A DNA stretch of 47,078 bases from Candidatus Nitrosocosmicus arcticus (GCF_007826885.1 NZ_ML675593.1:21865-68942), one strand, 5' to 3'. Shown: positions 34,321 through 43,387, counted from the first letter of the stretch. Translations and numbers: made by a program. The notes: generated by a model not told the origin, from the sequence alone.

Positions 34321-35323
34321 TGGATATAATAAATTGCAATAATATTGTTATTAGTCCAAGTGATGACGAAAAGGCAGCCAATTTATAAATTTTCATTACT
34401 ATTTCTCTTTCCGAAAGTTTTCCATCTAATAAAATTAATCTAACTAGGGTAATTGGTGCGTTCTTATCTTTTGAAGCTTGTAGTGTATAATCTTCATTTA
34501 GTATAGTTGGCCTAGATTTCAATTCTCTGTGTTCAACAATCTTTCTTACACTACTCAAGAACAAAAATGAGTTCATTATTGCTGGTAATAATGCTATGAT
34601 TGCAATTATTTCTGATTTAGATGCAATTGCTAATGCTCCATACATTGCTCCCATCAATAGCGTACCTGAATCTCCTGGAAATATTTTACTGGGATATTTA
34701 TGAAACATATAAAATCCTAATAAAGCCGCTAAAAATGGTAGCTCGATCATAAGAATTTCCAGATCCCCAAACAAAAAAGTACTAATTATTATTGGAAACA
34801 TCGTTATAATCATGAATCCTGTCGCTACTCCGTTGAATACATCTATTGAGTTTACAGTATTTCCTGCTAGTGGTATTGATATTAATATTAACGGGATATA
34901 TAATATTGGGATAAACACACTCCCAAAAATCACGTTTAATTCGTTGTCATATATGTGAAAAATAATTAGAGGTATTGAGGCTAAAATCAATGCCCCTGGT
35001 TTAAACCATCCTGGCATTATTCTAAAATCGTCAATAATTCCTATTATGAAGGCAATACTCGTAGTAAGTAAAATGCTTATTATCTCGAGATTCCCGGTAA
35101 TAAAAAATAAAATTAGTTCCCCTATGACAATGCTTAATAATAATATCGGTCCCGCAGGTCTAGGAACCTTTGGTTTATTTGGTTTGTGATTATCATTTAC
35201 AACCATTCCTTTGAGTTTTAGAAATCTAATAAAACTTGGCATTAATATTAGATTTATTAGAAAAGCGATAATAGATGCAATAACAGTGCCTATCACTAAT
35301 TCTTCAAAATTAGGCAAAAACAA
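34313..35323 (-). CDS. MraY/AglH-like GlcNAc-1-phosphate transferase
   Basis: A 336-residue polytopic protein of glycosyltransferase family 4. This family transfers a sugar-1-phosphate (often GlcNAc-1-P) from a UDP-sugar to a polyprenyl phosphate, the first step of N-glycan or surface polysaccharide assembly. The family motifs are visible: NDNHKPNKPKVPRPAG (substrate loop), GIIDDFR (metal-binding DD), NSIDVFNGVATG and FPGDSGTLLMGAMYG. About 9-10 hydrophobic segments. In archaea the likely acceptor is dolichol phosphate (AglH-type), by inference. It is coupled to the small membrane gene downstream. Confidence 0.85.
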   Translation of the reverse strand: MFLPNFEELVIGTVIASIIAFLINLILMPSFIRFLKLKGMVVNDNHKPNKPKVPRPAGPILLLSIVIGELILFFITGNLEIISILLTTSIAFIIGIIDDFRIMPGWFKPGALILASIPLIIFHIYDNELNVIFGSVFIPILYIPLILISIPLAGNTVNSIDVFNGVATGFMIITMFPIIISTFLFGDLEILMIELPFLAALLGFYMFHKYPSKIFPGDSGTLLMGAMYGALAIASKSEIIAIIALLPAIMNSFLFLSSVRKIVEHRELKSRPTILNEDYTLQASKDKNAPITLVRLILLDGKLSEREIVMKIYKLAAFSSSLGLITILLQFIISNG

Positions 35324-35595
35324 CTATTCTATTATAGATTATCTATATATATAATATGGGTCAATTTAACCAAAATCTACAATTTTGTTTTTATTTATAA
35401 TATAAATTGGTTCTATCGAGGTATCCCATAACACCTAAAACCTAAAGCATAAAACAAGCATTTGACCGGCTAAGATTACATTTTATACTTCTAAAATCAT
35501 CCTTTAATTTGTAAAAAAAATCTATCTTATTTATGTATAATAGATATATTGTGAAGTTAATACTAGCATTCTAAAGTGCTCATTATAAAGTATGA

Positions 35596-36654
35596 TTGTT
35601 TTATTTTTTCGTGCACATAGCAAATAAAATCAGTCCCATTTTGATGGTGTTTTTATTGATATCATTTTCAACTATATATGGTTCAAAATCTACTCCTTCG
35701 TACGGTCAAATCAGTTTGGTTCCTGATAATTCATTGATCGCCCAAACTACTGACTGTATTACGAGCATGATGACTAGTGCGCTTATTGGTATAAATTCTG
35801 ATTGTACTGACAACTTGAATAAAATAAATTCAACATATCCAGACAAAGCTCCTGATAGTAGTAGTACTTCTGTATCTTCTTCAGACAAAGCTCCTGATAG
35901 TAGTAGTACTTCTGTATCTTCTTCAGACAAAGCTCCTGATAGTAGTAGTACTTCTGTATCTTCCTCCTCTATTAGCAATCCATACAATTTAAGTAAGAAT
36001 AATCCATTCTACCATGAATTTCAGAGCAAAAATACTGTTGACGGTGACGTCAGTACTCCCACTTTTACTTCTGACTCATCAAATACAGCTAATGGAAATT
36101 ATATGGATACTTTCCAGTCTCCACCTCAAGACAACCCTTCAACCTTCCTCAAGTCTCCACCTCAAGACAACCCTTCAACCTTCCTCAAGTCTCCACCTCA
36201 AGACAACCCTTCAACCTTATCGGAGTTACAACAGCAAAATATGAATCGACCAATATCTAACCCTTATTCATTCCAGTCGTTCCATACATCAGTCAACAAG
36301 AATATCTATACTACTCCAACTAGTAGCGAATTAGGCGAGTCTCTAGATGGCAAAAACAAGCATTCAAAGGAAATCGCTGCATGTTTTGATAGGGCATTTA
36401 GCATAGATAACTATCTAGCTGACTCGGAAATCATTGAATGTGCCGAAGATCGAGACAGTTATTCTCAAAATAGCCTTCACAATTATGCTCTAAGCGACAA
36501 CATAAAGAATAATGATAATGACAATGATGGTAAGACTGATAACAAGCATTCAAAGGAAATCGCTGCATGTTTTGATAGGGCATTTAGCATAGATAACTAT
36601 CTAGCTGACTCGGAAATCATTGAATGTGCCGAAGATCGAGACAGTTTTAAATAA
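35596..36654 (+). CDS. Secreted Ser/Thr/Pro-rich repeat protein
   Basis: A 352-residue exported protein beginning with TTG and a hydrophobic signal segment (about residues 8-30). ATG codons further in (MVFLLISFSTIYG) are an alternative start. It is built of three DNA-level repeat blocks: SDKAPDSSSTSVSS three times (42 bp each), SPPQDNPSTFLK three times (36 bp each), and a 35-residue unit with HSKEIAACFDRAFSIDNYLA in two exact copies of 106 bp. The latter has two Cys per copy. The low-complexity parts look like O-glycosylated surface spacers and the Cys units like small disulphide domains. It is probably cell-surface; function unknown. Confidence 0.75.
   Translation: MFYFFVHIANKISPILMVFLLISFSTIYGSKSTPSYGQISLVPDNSLIAQTTDCITSMMTSALIGINSDCTDNLNKINSTYPDKAPDSSSTSVSSSDKAPDSSSTSVSSSDKAPDSSSTSVSSSSISNPYNLSKNNPFYHEFQSKNTVDGDVSTPTFTSDSSNTANGNYMDTFQSPPQDNPSTFLKSPPQDNPSTFLKSPPQDNPSTLSELQQQNMNRPISNPYSFQSFHTSVNKNIYTTPTSSELGESLDGKNKHSKEIAACFDRAFSIDNYLADSEIIECAEDRDSYSQNSLHNYALSDNIKNNDNDNDGKTDNKHSKEIAACFDRAFSIDNYLADSEIIECAEDRDSFK
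35842..35967 (+). repeat. Three 42-bp tandem repeats (in CDS)
   Basis: Units start at 35842, 35884 and 35926. They are identical except near the end of the third, and encode SDKAPDSSSTSVSS. Confidence 0.9.
36118..36218 (+). repeat. Three 36-bp tandem repeats (in CDS)
   Basis: Units start at 36118, 36154 and 36190 (the last is partial) and encode SPPQDNPSTFLK. Confidence 0.9.
36355..36460 (+). repeat. 106-bp direct repeat, copy 1 (in CDS)
   Basis: Base-for-base identical to 36541-36646. It encodes NKHSKEIAACFDRAFSIDNY and the following ~15 residues. Confidence 0.92.
36541..36646 (+). repeat. 106-bp direct repeat, copy 2 (in CDS)
   Basis: Second identical copy, at the 3' end of the secreted protein gene and separated from the first by an 80-base Asn- and Asp-rich linker. 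Confidence 0.92.
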
Positions 36655-36725
36655 TTTAGCTTATTTTTTTTGAAAAACCTGATTATAATTATTATCAAGA
36701 ATCACTATTATTCATATTCATATAA

Positions 36726-36953
36726 TTAATCTGTTGCTATGATAACAATGTTTTCGCCTTTGATGAATATTTCTCCCATTTGTTGAACCTTATCTCCTTC
36801 CAAAACTTCAGTTGCATTTTCTAGTGTTAGGTTCATGTATTGATCAAAACTTTTCAGCTTTCCCTTGATAGTTCTCTTTCCTTTTAGTTTTAGAATGACT
36901 TCTTTATTTACACTTCCTTGTAAGATGTTAGATTGATTGTTCGATGATGACAA
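36726..36953 (-). CDS. Lsm/Sm-like RNA-binding protein
   Basis: A 75-residue archaeal Lsm protein, expected to form a seven-membered ring that binds U-rich RNA. The Sm1 motif is VILKLKGKRTIKGKLKSFDQ followed by YMNLTLENATEV (Asp, Met and Asn at RNA-contact positions). The Sm2 motif is GEIFIKGENIVIIA. Short N-terminal Ser- and Asn-rich extension. A stand-alone gene with a clear TATA-rich upstream region. Confidence 0.92.
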   Translation of the reverse strand: MSSSNNQSNILQGSVNKEVILKLKGKRTIKGKLKSFDQYMNLTLENATEVLEGDKVQQMGEIFIKGENIVIIATD

Positions 36954-37023
36954 TAAAGTTAAATAACTTTTTTTTGTTATTTAGGTTTAACTTAGCTCAT
37001 TTAATTCTGTATCTGTATCTGGA

Positions 37024-37344
37024 TTAAACCCATGACCAGGGCTCAATGTTGCGCATTAAACATTGTTTTCTTATTATTTTCTTTGAGCGCTCAATGGATT
37101 CTGCTTCGCTTATGTTACCTTTTTTTAAATACTGCAAAAAAATTTCTTCATAGAGTCTTTTAGCTCTTTCTTCTGTAAATTCTTTGTAATCATTGATCTC
37201 CTTTATTTTCTTTGTCTTAATCGGGCTTACTTCATCATGTGACTCTTCATCAATTTTATTAGTTCCCTTCAAATCCTTATATTCTTCTTTGCAATCATTA
37301 CAATTCCAGTCAAAAAAAAATTCATGTATGTTGCATTTTGTCAC
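37024..37344 (-). CDS. Small conserved-looking protein, unknown
   Basis: A 106-residue protein. The N-terminus carries a possible metal site (CNIHEFFFDWNCNDC, i.e. C-x-x-H, then CxxC), followed by a charged linker. A helical C-terminal half (FTEERAKRLYEEIFLQYLKK) ends in RNIEPWSWV. I do not recognise the family. It lies between Lsm and tRNA-Thr on the minus strand. Confidence 0.6.
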   Translation of the reverse strand: MTKCNIHEFFFDWNCNDCKEEYKDLKGTNKIDEESHDEVSPIKTKKIKEINDYKEFTEERAKRLYEEIFLQYLKKGNISEAESIERSKKIIRKQCLMRNIEPWSWV

Positions 37345-37425
37345 ATCATAGAAAAAAATACATTATTATTTAACTTTTTCATACTTCTAATACTTGGAAG
37401 TCATTTGTAGACTGGTTCTAACGCT

Positions 37426-37499
37426 GCCATAGTAGCTCAGCCTGGCAGAGCGAAGGTTTCGTAAACCTTAGGCCGTGGGTTCAAATCCCACTTATGGCT
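37426..37499 (+). tRNA. tRNA-Thr (CGT anticodon)
   Basis: A 74-base cloverleaf with no intron. Acceptor stem GCCATAG pairs with TTATGGC (one G-U), D stem GCTC/GAGC, and anticodon stem AAGGT/ACCTT around the loop TTCGTAA (anticodon CGT, reads ACG). T stem GTGGG/CCCAC has the loop TTCAAAT. The discriminator base is T and CCA is not encoded. Threonine identity follows from the anticodon. Confidence 0.95.
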
Positions 37500-37521
37500 T
37501 TCAAATTAATATGTTGAACTA

Positions 37522-37905
37522 CTATGTTACCACTAACCTAACTTGATCCATTTTTCTGTTCCCTTGAAATTTCTTGGTAATATTTTTAATCTCTCTTGCA
37601 TCACCATAAAGCACAAAAATTTCAAGGCATCTGTCTTTGTCTATCTTATTGTGAATGTGGGTATTAATTATTTTATCAAATCCATGTCGAATTTCACTAA
37701 TTTCTTGATCAGATTTTTCATCATGTATTACTAAAAGAACTGAATGTAGAACTCCTGACAATTCATCTATTCTTTTCTCTTCTAAAAGTAAGTTTCTGAC
37801 ACTAGCTCTTACAATTTCTGATCTGCCTGAAAAACCCAAAAACTTTTGTAATTTATCTAGCTCTTGGATTATGTTTTCATTCAGTGAAATGCTTATGATC
37901 GGCAA
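37522..37905 (-). CDS. NikR/CopG-type metal-responsive regulator
   Basis: A 127-residue regulator. A ribbon-helix-helix DNA-binding domain (about residues 1-45: ISISLNENIIQELDKLQKFL, then GRSEIVRASVRNLL) is followed by a NikR-type ACT-like domain (about 55-127). Candidate metal ligands are His in VIHDE, THIH, and Cys in DRCLEIFVLYG. The HxH to Cys spacing is two residues longer than in E. coli NikR, so the metal may not be nickel. The neighbouring Znu/Mnt-like transport genes on the same strand suggest control of zinc, manganese or nickel uptake. It is separated from them by the secreted-protein gene. Confidence 0.83.
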   Translation of the reverse strand: MPIISISLNENIIQELDKLQKFLGFSGRSEIVRASVRNLLLEEKRIDELSGVLHSVLLVIHDEKSDQEISEIRHGFDKIINTHIHNKIDKDRCLEIFVLYGDAREIKNITKKFQGNRKMDQVRLVVT

Positions 37906-37996
37906 TGTTTTCTATTATGATCATTTCATAATATTTGTTTTTTTTCCATTTACGAATAATTTCCAATGGATAACTCATCAGTATTATCCTATTATC

Positions 37997-38863
37997 CTAC
38001 TTTGGTGGTTCTATTTCTCTTATGCTCAAATCCTGGAAGTTCAAAACTACGTTATCTGCGCGAAAAGTAACAATAGGTCCTGAATTCAAAACCATGTGAT
38101 CTTTGGATCTACCACAATTTGCGCTGTAGAATACTTTATCAGAACTACTTGCATACCAGCCTCCGTTATCCGTAATTTCAAAAACTTTGACCCAATGATT
38201 AGAATTGGAGTTATCTAAATATGATTCCATTTTTACCGCGGAATCATTATTTGTATTATAAATTACAGTTTTCCAACCAATCCATCTATTCATCAACGAG
38301 TCAGTTATTTTAGGTACTGATTTTTCTTTAGTATATCCTCCAGTAAACCATATTTCTTTTTTCCAGGCTGCAGAACCATCCGGATAAATGCCACCGTGAA
38401 GGGATAGGCCGTGACATGGAAAGTCTTCATTATGTTGGTCAGTTCTTGCTACCCAGTCTATATCTGTTATTACACTTTTACGCGGGTTGATTATCGAGTC
38501 TATTTTCACATATCCGGTGATTTCAACATTTTTCCATTCTTCTGTCCCATTTAATGTGTCTACATTGATTCGAATATGGTCATCCCTAATTTTCCAAGAT
38601 CCGTCATCCTGTTTGGCTAATCTAGGATTAAAAGTAAAAGTTACATTTGGATCATTTTTAGGGTTAGACATATTAATATACCATTCCCTGCCATCGGATT
38701 TGGTAGGATATATTTTTTCAATACCGAATAGATCATCTGCATTTATGGTGGTATTTTCCTGTTGAGCAAAGACTGTGATATTATTAAAAAAAAGTAAACA
38801 AGTCAAAAACAAAAGTGATGAAGCAAAAAGAAAGACAAATGTAAATTTTATACCAAAATTCAT
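37997..38863 (-). CDS. Secreted beta-rich (jelly-roll-like) protein
   Basis: A protein of about 288 residues from the ATG at 38863, with a clear signal peptide (MNFGIKFTFVFLFASSLLFL ... VFAQQ). A TTG at 38938 would add 25 residues, but its codon overlaps the permease stop and it puts the signal inside the protein. The mature part is beta-rich with many Trp and Asn-x-Thr/Ser sites (WYINMSNPKNDPNVTFTFNP, then GLSLHGGIYPDGSAAWKKEI and DNGGWY). The layout suggests a concanavalin/laminin-G or polysaccharide-lyase-like sandwich. Its C-terminus shares a pattern with the secreted protein at 45.5-46.7 kb. Function unknown; an extracellular carbohydrate-binding role is a guess. Confidence 0.65.
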   Translation of the reverse strand: MNFGIKFTFVFLFASSLLFLTCLLFFNNITVFAQQENTTINADDLFGIEKIYPTKSDGREWYINMSNPKNDPNVTFTFNPRLAKQDDGSWKIRDDHIRINVDTLNGTEEWKNVEITGYVKIDSIINPRKSVITDIDWVARTDQHNEDFPCHGLSLHGGIYPDGSAAWKKEIWFTGGYTKEKSVPKITDSLMNRWIGWKTVIYNTNNDSAVKMESYLDNSNSNHWVKVFEITDNGGWYASSSDKVFYSANCGRSKDHMVLNSGPIVTFRADNVVLNFQDLSIREIEPPK

Positions 38864-38934
38864 TTCTTTGAAAACATAGTGGTTAAACAAGTACATAATA
38901 ATATCGGGCAATAGCTGATAAAAACTATTAATTA

Positions 38935-39774
38935 TCAAGATCTTATTTTTGTTTTAGTCTTGTTTTTTATTTTTGAGGAAAATAACTTGAATACATTTAC
39001 TCCAAAGAATATTCCAGCGGCTGTTATTACTATCATTCCACTAGGTGTAATATTCCATTCATATGCTAATATTATTCCCAAAATTACCGATGTCAAAGAA
39101 AAACAAATTGAGAATAGGATGGTTTTCTTGAATCCATATCCTAGTAGTAACGAAGAAACATTAGGAATTATTAAGAGAGATGAAACCATTAATACTCCTA
39201 TCAATCTAATGGACATTACAATTGCAATGGTTGCCAAAGTAATGAATAAAATGTTTAATACAACTGTATTGATGCCATTTACTAATGCTTGTTCCTCATT
39301 AAATACAAGATATACTAATTTTTTATAAAATAAGATAACAAATGCAATAACTATAACGCTTAGAATTATGGTAGTCAATGTTTCTTCGATATTAACTAAT
39401 AATATGCTTCCAAAAAGATAACTTGTTATATCTATAGAAAATCCTCCTGATAAGCTGATTAATACCAATCCCATCGCTAGCCCTAGAGATAATAGAACAG
39501 AGATAGACGAATCTGAGTAGATTCTTTTGCTTGAATTCAATTTTATAATTGATAATCCTCCAATTATTGAAACAATTAATGATACCCAAATAGGATTAGA
39601 TTTCAGAAACAATCCTAATGCAATCCCTCCAAAAGCTACATGCGACATAGCATCACCAAATAAAGAAAATCTTTTTAATATAAGAAACAATCCAATCAGC
39701 GAACAACTTATAGAAATTGCTATTCCAGAAATAAGGGCACGCTGCATGAACTCATACTGGAGAATTTCAATCAT
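38935..39774 (-). CDS. Metal ABC transporter permease (ZnuB/MntB-like)
   Basis: A 279-residue membrane protein with about eight hydrophobic segments, of the ABC-3 family. It starts MIEILQYEFMQRALISGIAI and has the conserved SLIGLFLILKRFSLFGDAMSHVAFGGIALG segment (the DAxSHxxxxG signature) plus RLIGVLMVSSLLIIPNVSSL. It imports Zn, Mn or similar ions together with a binding protein and an ATPase. The binding-protein gene lies 43 bases upstream on the same strand. No ATPase gene (znuC) is present in the window. Confidence 0.9.
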   Translation of the reverse strand: MIEILQYEFMQRALISGIAISISCSLIGLFLILKRFSLFGDAMSHVAFGGIALGLFLKSNPIWVSLIVSIIGGLSIIKLNSSKRIYSDSSISVLLSLGLAMGLVLISLSGGFSIDITSYLFGSILLVNIEETLTTIILSVIVIAFVILFYKKLVYLVFNEEQALVNGINTVVLNILFITLATIAIVMSIRLIGVLMVSSLLIIPNVSSLLLGYGFKKTILFSICFSLTSVILGIILAYEWNITPSGMIVITAAGIFFGVNVFKLFSSKIKNKTKTKIRS

Positions 39775-39817
39775 ATACTATTCAATTCTTTTTTCATATT
39801 CTATATAATTCAAATAA

Positions 39818-40786
39818 TTAATTTTCACACCTGAGCGCTACTTTCAAATTATCCAAATTATCATATATTTTTGAGAAATAATCTTTATTTAAAGTTTGTT
39901 CTTCCTGTGTAATCATTTCAATCGGACTCAATATCATTACTTTCCCTCCTATTTCATTTGCTATTGTGTTTGAAAGTCTAGGTTCAATATTGTCTTCTGA
40001 AAAAATAATGTTTACACCTATCTGTTCAGCTAATTTTATTGCATCTGCAATTCTTTGAGGGTTAATGTCTGCTTCAGGTGACACTCCACTAATTGAATGC
40101 TGAGTTAATCCATATCTTTTTGCAAAATAGCCAAAGGCGTCATGAAATGCGATAAAGTCATTCAGATCACAATTAGTCAAGTTCATACTAATATCAGAAT
40201 TTAATAGTTCTAGTTTGTTATTAAATTCATTAAAATTGTTTGTATAATAATCTGTATTTTGAGGATCTAAAGATATTAATTTGTCAAATATGGTTTTTGA
40301 ATATGTTTTAACCAAAATTGGGTCGAGCCAAATATGAGGATCTGGAGTAGATCCTAAATTTTCAATCGGGAGATCTTTGCTCAAGTCAACTACGGTTGCA
40401 TTTCCTATTTTATTAATCCAGGATTCAAATCCGGCTCCATTAATAAAAATTACATCAGCCTTCTGCAACTCTATAATTTGCTTTGCTGTAGGTTCAAAAT
40501 CATGAGGTTCTATACCGGCAGGTACTACAGTTGAAACATCCGCTCTGTCTTTGCCTATCTTCTTTATAAAATCATAAATCGGATAAAAGGATGCGAAAAT
40601 TTTTAGATTTGTATTATTTGATGAAATTGGTCCTTGATCCTCTGTTTCATTAATACTATTATTACTATTGTTACTATTTTGTGATAAATTAGTGGTAGCA
40701 ATAGACTTTGGAATAAATGAAGAAATTAAAGTTATAGTTAAAACAATAAAGCAAAAAGAGATCCAAGCCTTTTCTTTATCTCGCAC
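39818..40786 (-). CDS. Metal-binding ABC transporter protein (ZnuA/MntC-like)
   Basis: A 322-residue solute-binding protein starting with GTG. It has an N-terminal signal or anchor (about residues 8-30) and an Asn- and Ser-rich linker, then the cluster A-I fold. Metal ligands of the family are seen: His in GIEPHDFEP, His in DPHIWLDP, His in AFHDAFGYFAKRYGL, and an acidic residue in FSEDN. There is no His-rich loop, so manganese or zinc are both possible. It is likely co-transcribed with the permease 43 bases downstream. Confidence 0.88.
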   Translation of the reverse strand: MRDKEKAWISFCFIVLTITLISSFIPKSIATTNLSQNSNNSNNSINETEDQGPISSNNTNLKIFASFYPIYDFIKKIGKDRADVSTVVPAGIEPHDFEPTAKQIIELQKADVIFINGAGFESWINKIGNATVVDLSKDLPIENLGSTPDPHIWLDPILVKTYSKTIFDKLISLDPQNTDYYTNNFNEFNNKLELLNSDISMNLTNCDLNDFIAFHDAFGYFAKRYGLTQHSISGVSPEADINPQRIADAIKLAEQIGVNIIFSEDNIEPRLSNTIANEIGGKVMILSPIEMITQEEQTLNKDYFSKIYDNLDNLKVALRCEN

Positions 40787-41186
40787 GAAAATAATATGTT
40801 TATTAATAATATAAAGTTTACTTATTAATTGTTATTAATTTATTGGAGATATTATAATAATAATCAACATCCAGAAAATATGTCTATTAATATAGGGATA
40901 TAATCTCTATTTTCAATTCATTTTAGTTAATCAAAGGTGAACAAGATTCAAACACACTACCAAAGCAACGCAATCAAGAAATTAATCGATCAATCAAAAA
41001 AATGAACCTGATACTATTCTTATTTTCTAGATTAGTGGTTTCTCCATTTTGATTTTGATTTGTCACTTATTTTATTAATCAATCCAAAGTTAATGAAATC
41101 CTTTCTTGCCTCAAAAAACAGTAACTTGTTTATCAATGAAAGAAATTTAATATGTATTACGCTTTCTTAATAGTAGTAATTTATAC
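40787..41186. other. Intergenic between znuA-like gene and hel308; repeated TTATTAAT motif
   Basis: A divergent spacer of 400 bases with no gene. TTATTAAT occurs at about 40800, 40822 and 40832, right in the promoter region of the binding-protein gene; two lie exactly 10 bp apart. This might be the operator for a metal-responsive regulator, but AT-rich sequence makes chance matches likely. The rest holds nothing I can name apart from the hel308 promoter near 41150. Confidence 0.35.
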
Positions 41187-43325
41187 ATGCAGTTGAAGTT
41201 AAGTGATGATAGGATTTCTTCTTATCTTTCATTTTTAGGTTATACCTCTCTATATCCTCCACAACAATTGGCTATAGAAAAAGGCTTGCTAGAAGATTCT
41301 AATATATTAATTACTACTCCTACCGCAAGCGGGAAAACATTAATTGCCATAATGGCCGCCATTAAATCCTTAGAAAAAAATAAGAAAGTGGTATATCTTA
41401 CACCATTAAGAGCATTAGCCTATGAAAAATATTTGGAATTTACTTCTATTGATAAATCTGGTATATTTTCCAGAAAAATAAGAATAAAGATTAGCACTGG
41501 CGATTTTAATACTTCAAACGCCGATTTAAGTTCAGCCGACATAATTATTATGACAAACGAAAAAATTGACTCGATTCTTAGACATAATGCTTCGTGGTTA
41601 TCAAATGTTGGACTATTTATTTCAGACGAAATTCATTTAATCGGAGATCAGGATCGGGGACCGGTTTTAGAAATGGTCTTAACTAAAATAAAAAAATACT
41701 ATTCATCATCTCAGATTCTTGGCTTAAGCGCTACAATCACTAATGCCTCCGAAATTGCAGGATGGTTAGGATCAAGATTAGTAGAAAGCACTTGGAGACC
41801 AACAAAATTGATAGAAGGGGTATATTCTGATGGAATGATTTATTTTAATAATGATTCCAGAATTAAAGTTTCTGAGTCAGGTAAGGACACCACTTCGATG
41901 GCTATCGATTTAATCATGGATTCTCTAAATAGTAATGGACAAAATCTTATTTTTGTTGAAACAAGAAAACGGGCCGTATCCTTAGCTAAGAAGGTTTCAG
42001 AGGTTGTATCCAAGACCCTGTCACCAGAAGAAAGGAAAAATACCTTAAAGGTTTCTAAACAAATTTTGGAGGAGGGTGATGACACGGATTTAACTAAGAA
42101 TTTGTCAAATTTGATATCTACCGGCATAGGGTTTCATCATGCAGGACTAAGTCTTTCAAGTAGAGGGGTTGTTGAAGAAGCATTTAAAAGTGGAATTATA
42201 AAATCTCTGTTTGCAACACCTACACTAGCTGCTGGCGTCAACCTTCCCGCACGTAGAGTCATCATAACCAATGTTACCCGGTATGATTTTGTATACGGTG
42301 CTTCAGTTCCTATTAGTGTGCTCGAATATAAACAACTTTGTGGTAGAGCTGGCCGACCTCAATATGATGCTTATGGAGAATCTATAATTATTTCAGATTC
42401 AAGAACATCTTATGAAGACTTGTATGATCATTATATTTTGGGGATTCCTGAACCTCTAAATTCAAACCTTGGAAATATAATAGCGATTAAAATCCATTTA
42501 CTGGGGGTAATTGCTTCATTTAATGGAATTGGTCTAGATGATATCTATGACTTGTTCTCAAAGACATTTTATTCATTTCAAGATAGTAATAATGCTTCCC
42601 TATTTGATAAAATAGATTCATCTTTAGATTATTTTCTAGAAGAAGATCTAATTCGATTGCAAAATAATATGTATAATGTGACCGGATTTGGAAAATTAGT
42701 TTCAAATTTATATCTTAATCCTGAGACTGCTGTTGCGTTTAGGAAGACCATCAATGATATAAAACCAAGGTCCGTAAAAATTAACAACGTATTTGGTTTC
42801 CTTCATATGATTACTACTTGTCCAGACTTTTATCCTAAACTTTCGTTTAGAAAACAAGATATCGAAGAGTTCAGTTATCTGTTTTATAACAATTATGATG
42901 AATTTTTTTCAGATGTAGACATAATGGATTGCTCTAGAAGTCTATGGACTCTATACGAATGGATCAGTGAGTCTACAGAAAAAAGGATGAATGAGAGAAT
43001 TGGTGTGGAGCCAGGCGATATACATAGAATTGTCGAAGTGTCTAATTGGTTAATCTCTTCAATATTCGAAATATCTAAATTACTAAACAGAAACGATCTT
43101 TTACCTGTTCTTTTTTCACTCGAAAGTCGAATTAAGCATGGAGTAAAGACAGAGCTTGTTCCATTAGTGCAGATTAAAGATATAGGCAGGACCAGAGCGA
43201 GATCTCTTCACGGGGCTGGAATCAACGTACCTAATGATCTCCTACTAATTTCAGAAGCAAAACTAACTATGATCCCAAAAATAGGTCCAAAACTAGCTAA
43301 AAAATTGAAAAAAAAGTATTCTTAA
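41187..43325 (+). CDS. hel308: Hel308-like Ski2-family DNA helicase
   Basis: A 712-residue superfamily 2 helicase of the Hel308 type, acting at stalled replication forks. It has a Q-motif-like start (YTSLYPPQQLAIEKGLL), Walker A TPTASGKT at residues 44-51, DEIH at 147-150, LSATI, the ATPTLAAGVNLPAR motif and QLCGRAGRPQYD (motif VI). A winged helix and ratchet-like helical domain (about 400-640) follow. The C-terminal helix-hairpin-helix (VQIKDIGRTRARSLHGAGIN, then IPKIGPKLAKKLKKKYS) is typical of Hel308. Length is normal. Confidence 0.93.
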   Translation: MQLKLSDDRISSYLSFLGYTSLYPPQQLAIEKGLLEDSNILITTPTASGKTLIAIMAAIKSLEKNKKVVYLTPLRALAYEKYLEFTSIDKSGIFSRKIRIKISTGDFNTSNADLSSADIIIMTNEKIDSILRHNASWLSNVGLFISDEIHLIGDQDRGPVLEMVLTKIKKYYSSSQILGLSATITNASEIAGWLGSRLVESTWRPTKLIEGVYSDGMIYFNNDSRIKVSESGKDTTSMAIDLIMDSLNSNGQNLIFVETRKRAVSLAKKVSEVVSKTLSPEERKNTLKVSKQILEEGDDTDLTKNLSNLISTGIGFHHAGLSLSSRGVVEEAFKSGIIKSLFATPTLAAGVNLPARRVIITNVTRYDFVYGASVPISVLEYKQLCGRAGRPQYDAYGESIIISDSRTSYEDLYDHYILGIPEPLNSNLGNIIAIKIHLLGVIASFNGIGLDDIYDLFSKTFYSFQDSNNASLFDKIDSSLDYFLEEDLIRLQNNMYNVTGFGKLVSNLYLNPETAVAFRKTINDIKPRSVKINNVFGFLHMITTCPDFYPKLSFRKQDIEEFSYLFYNNYDEFFSDVDIMDCSRSLWTLYEWISESTEKRMNERIGVEPGDIHRIVEVSNWLISSIFEISKLLNRNDLLPVLFSLESRIKHGVKTELVPLVQIKDIGRTRARSLHGAGINVPNDLLLISEAKLTMIPKIGPKLAKKLKKKYS

Positions 43326-43387
43326 ATTATTTCTTATTTCTAGTCTGCATCTGCATATCTAGCTAAAAAACCCCATATATCAATTAG

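Noticed and set aside
38864-38938. TTG start for the secreted protein at 38 kb
   Set aside because: It overlaps the permease stop codon and would bury the signal peptide 25 residues inside the protein.
38960-39328. 122-codon open frame on the plus strand
   Set aside because: Antisense to the ABC-3 permease, which has clear family motifs.
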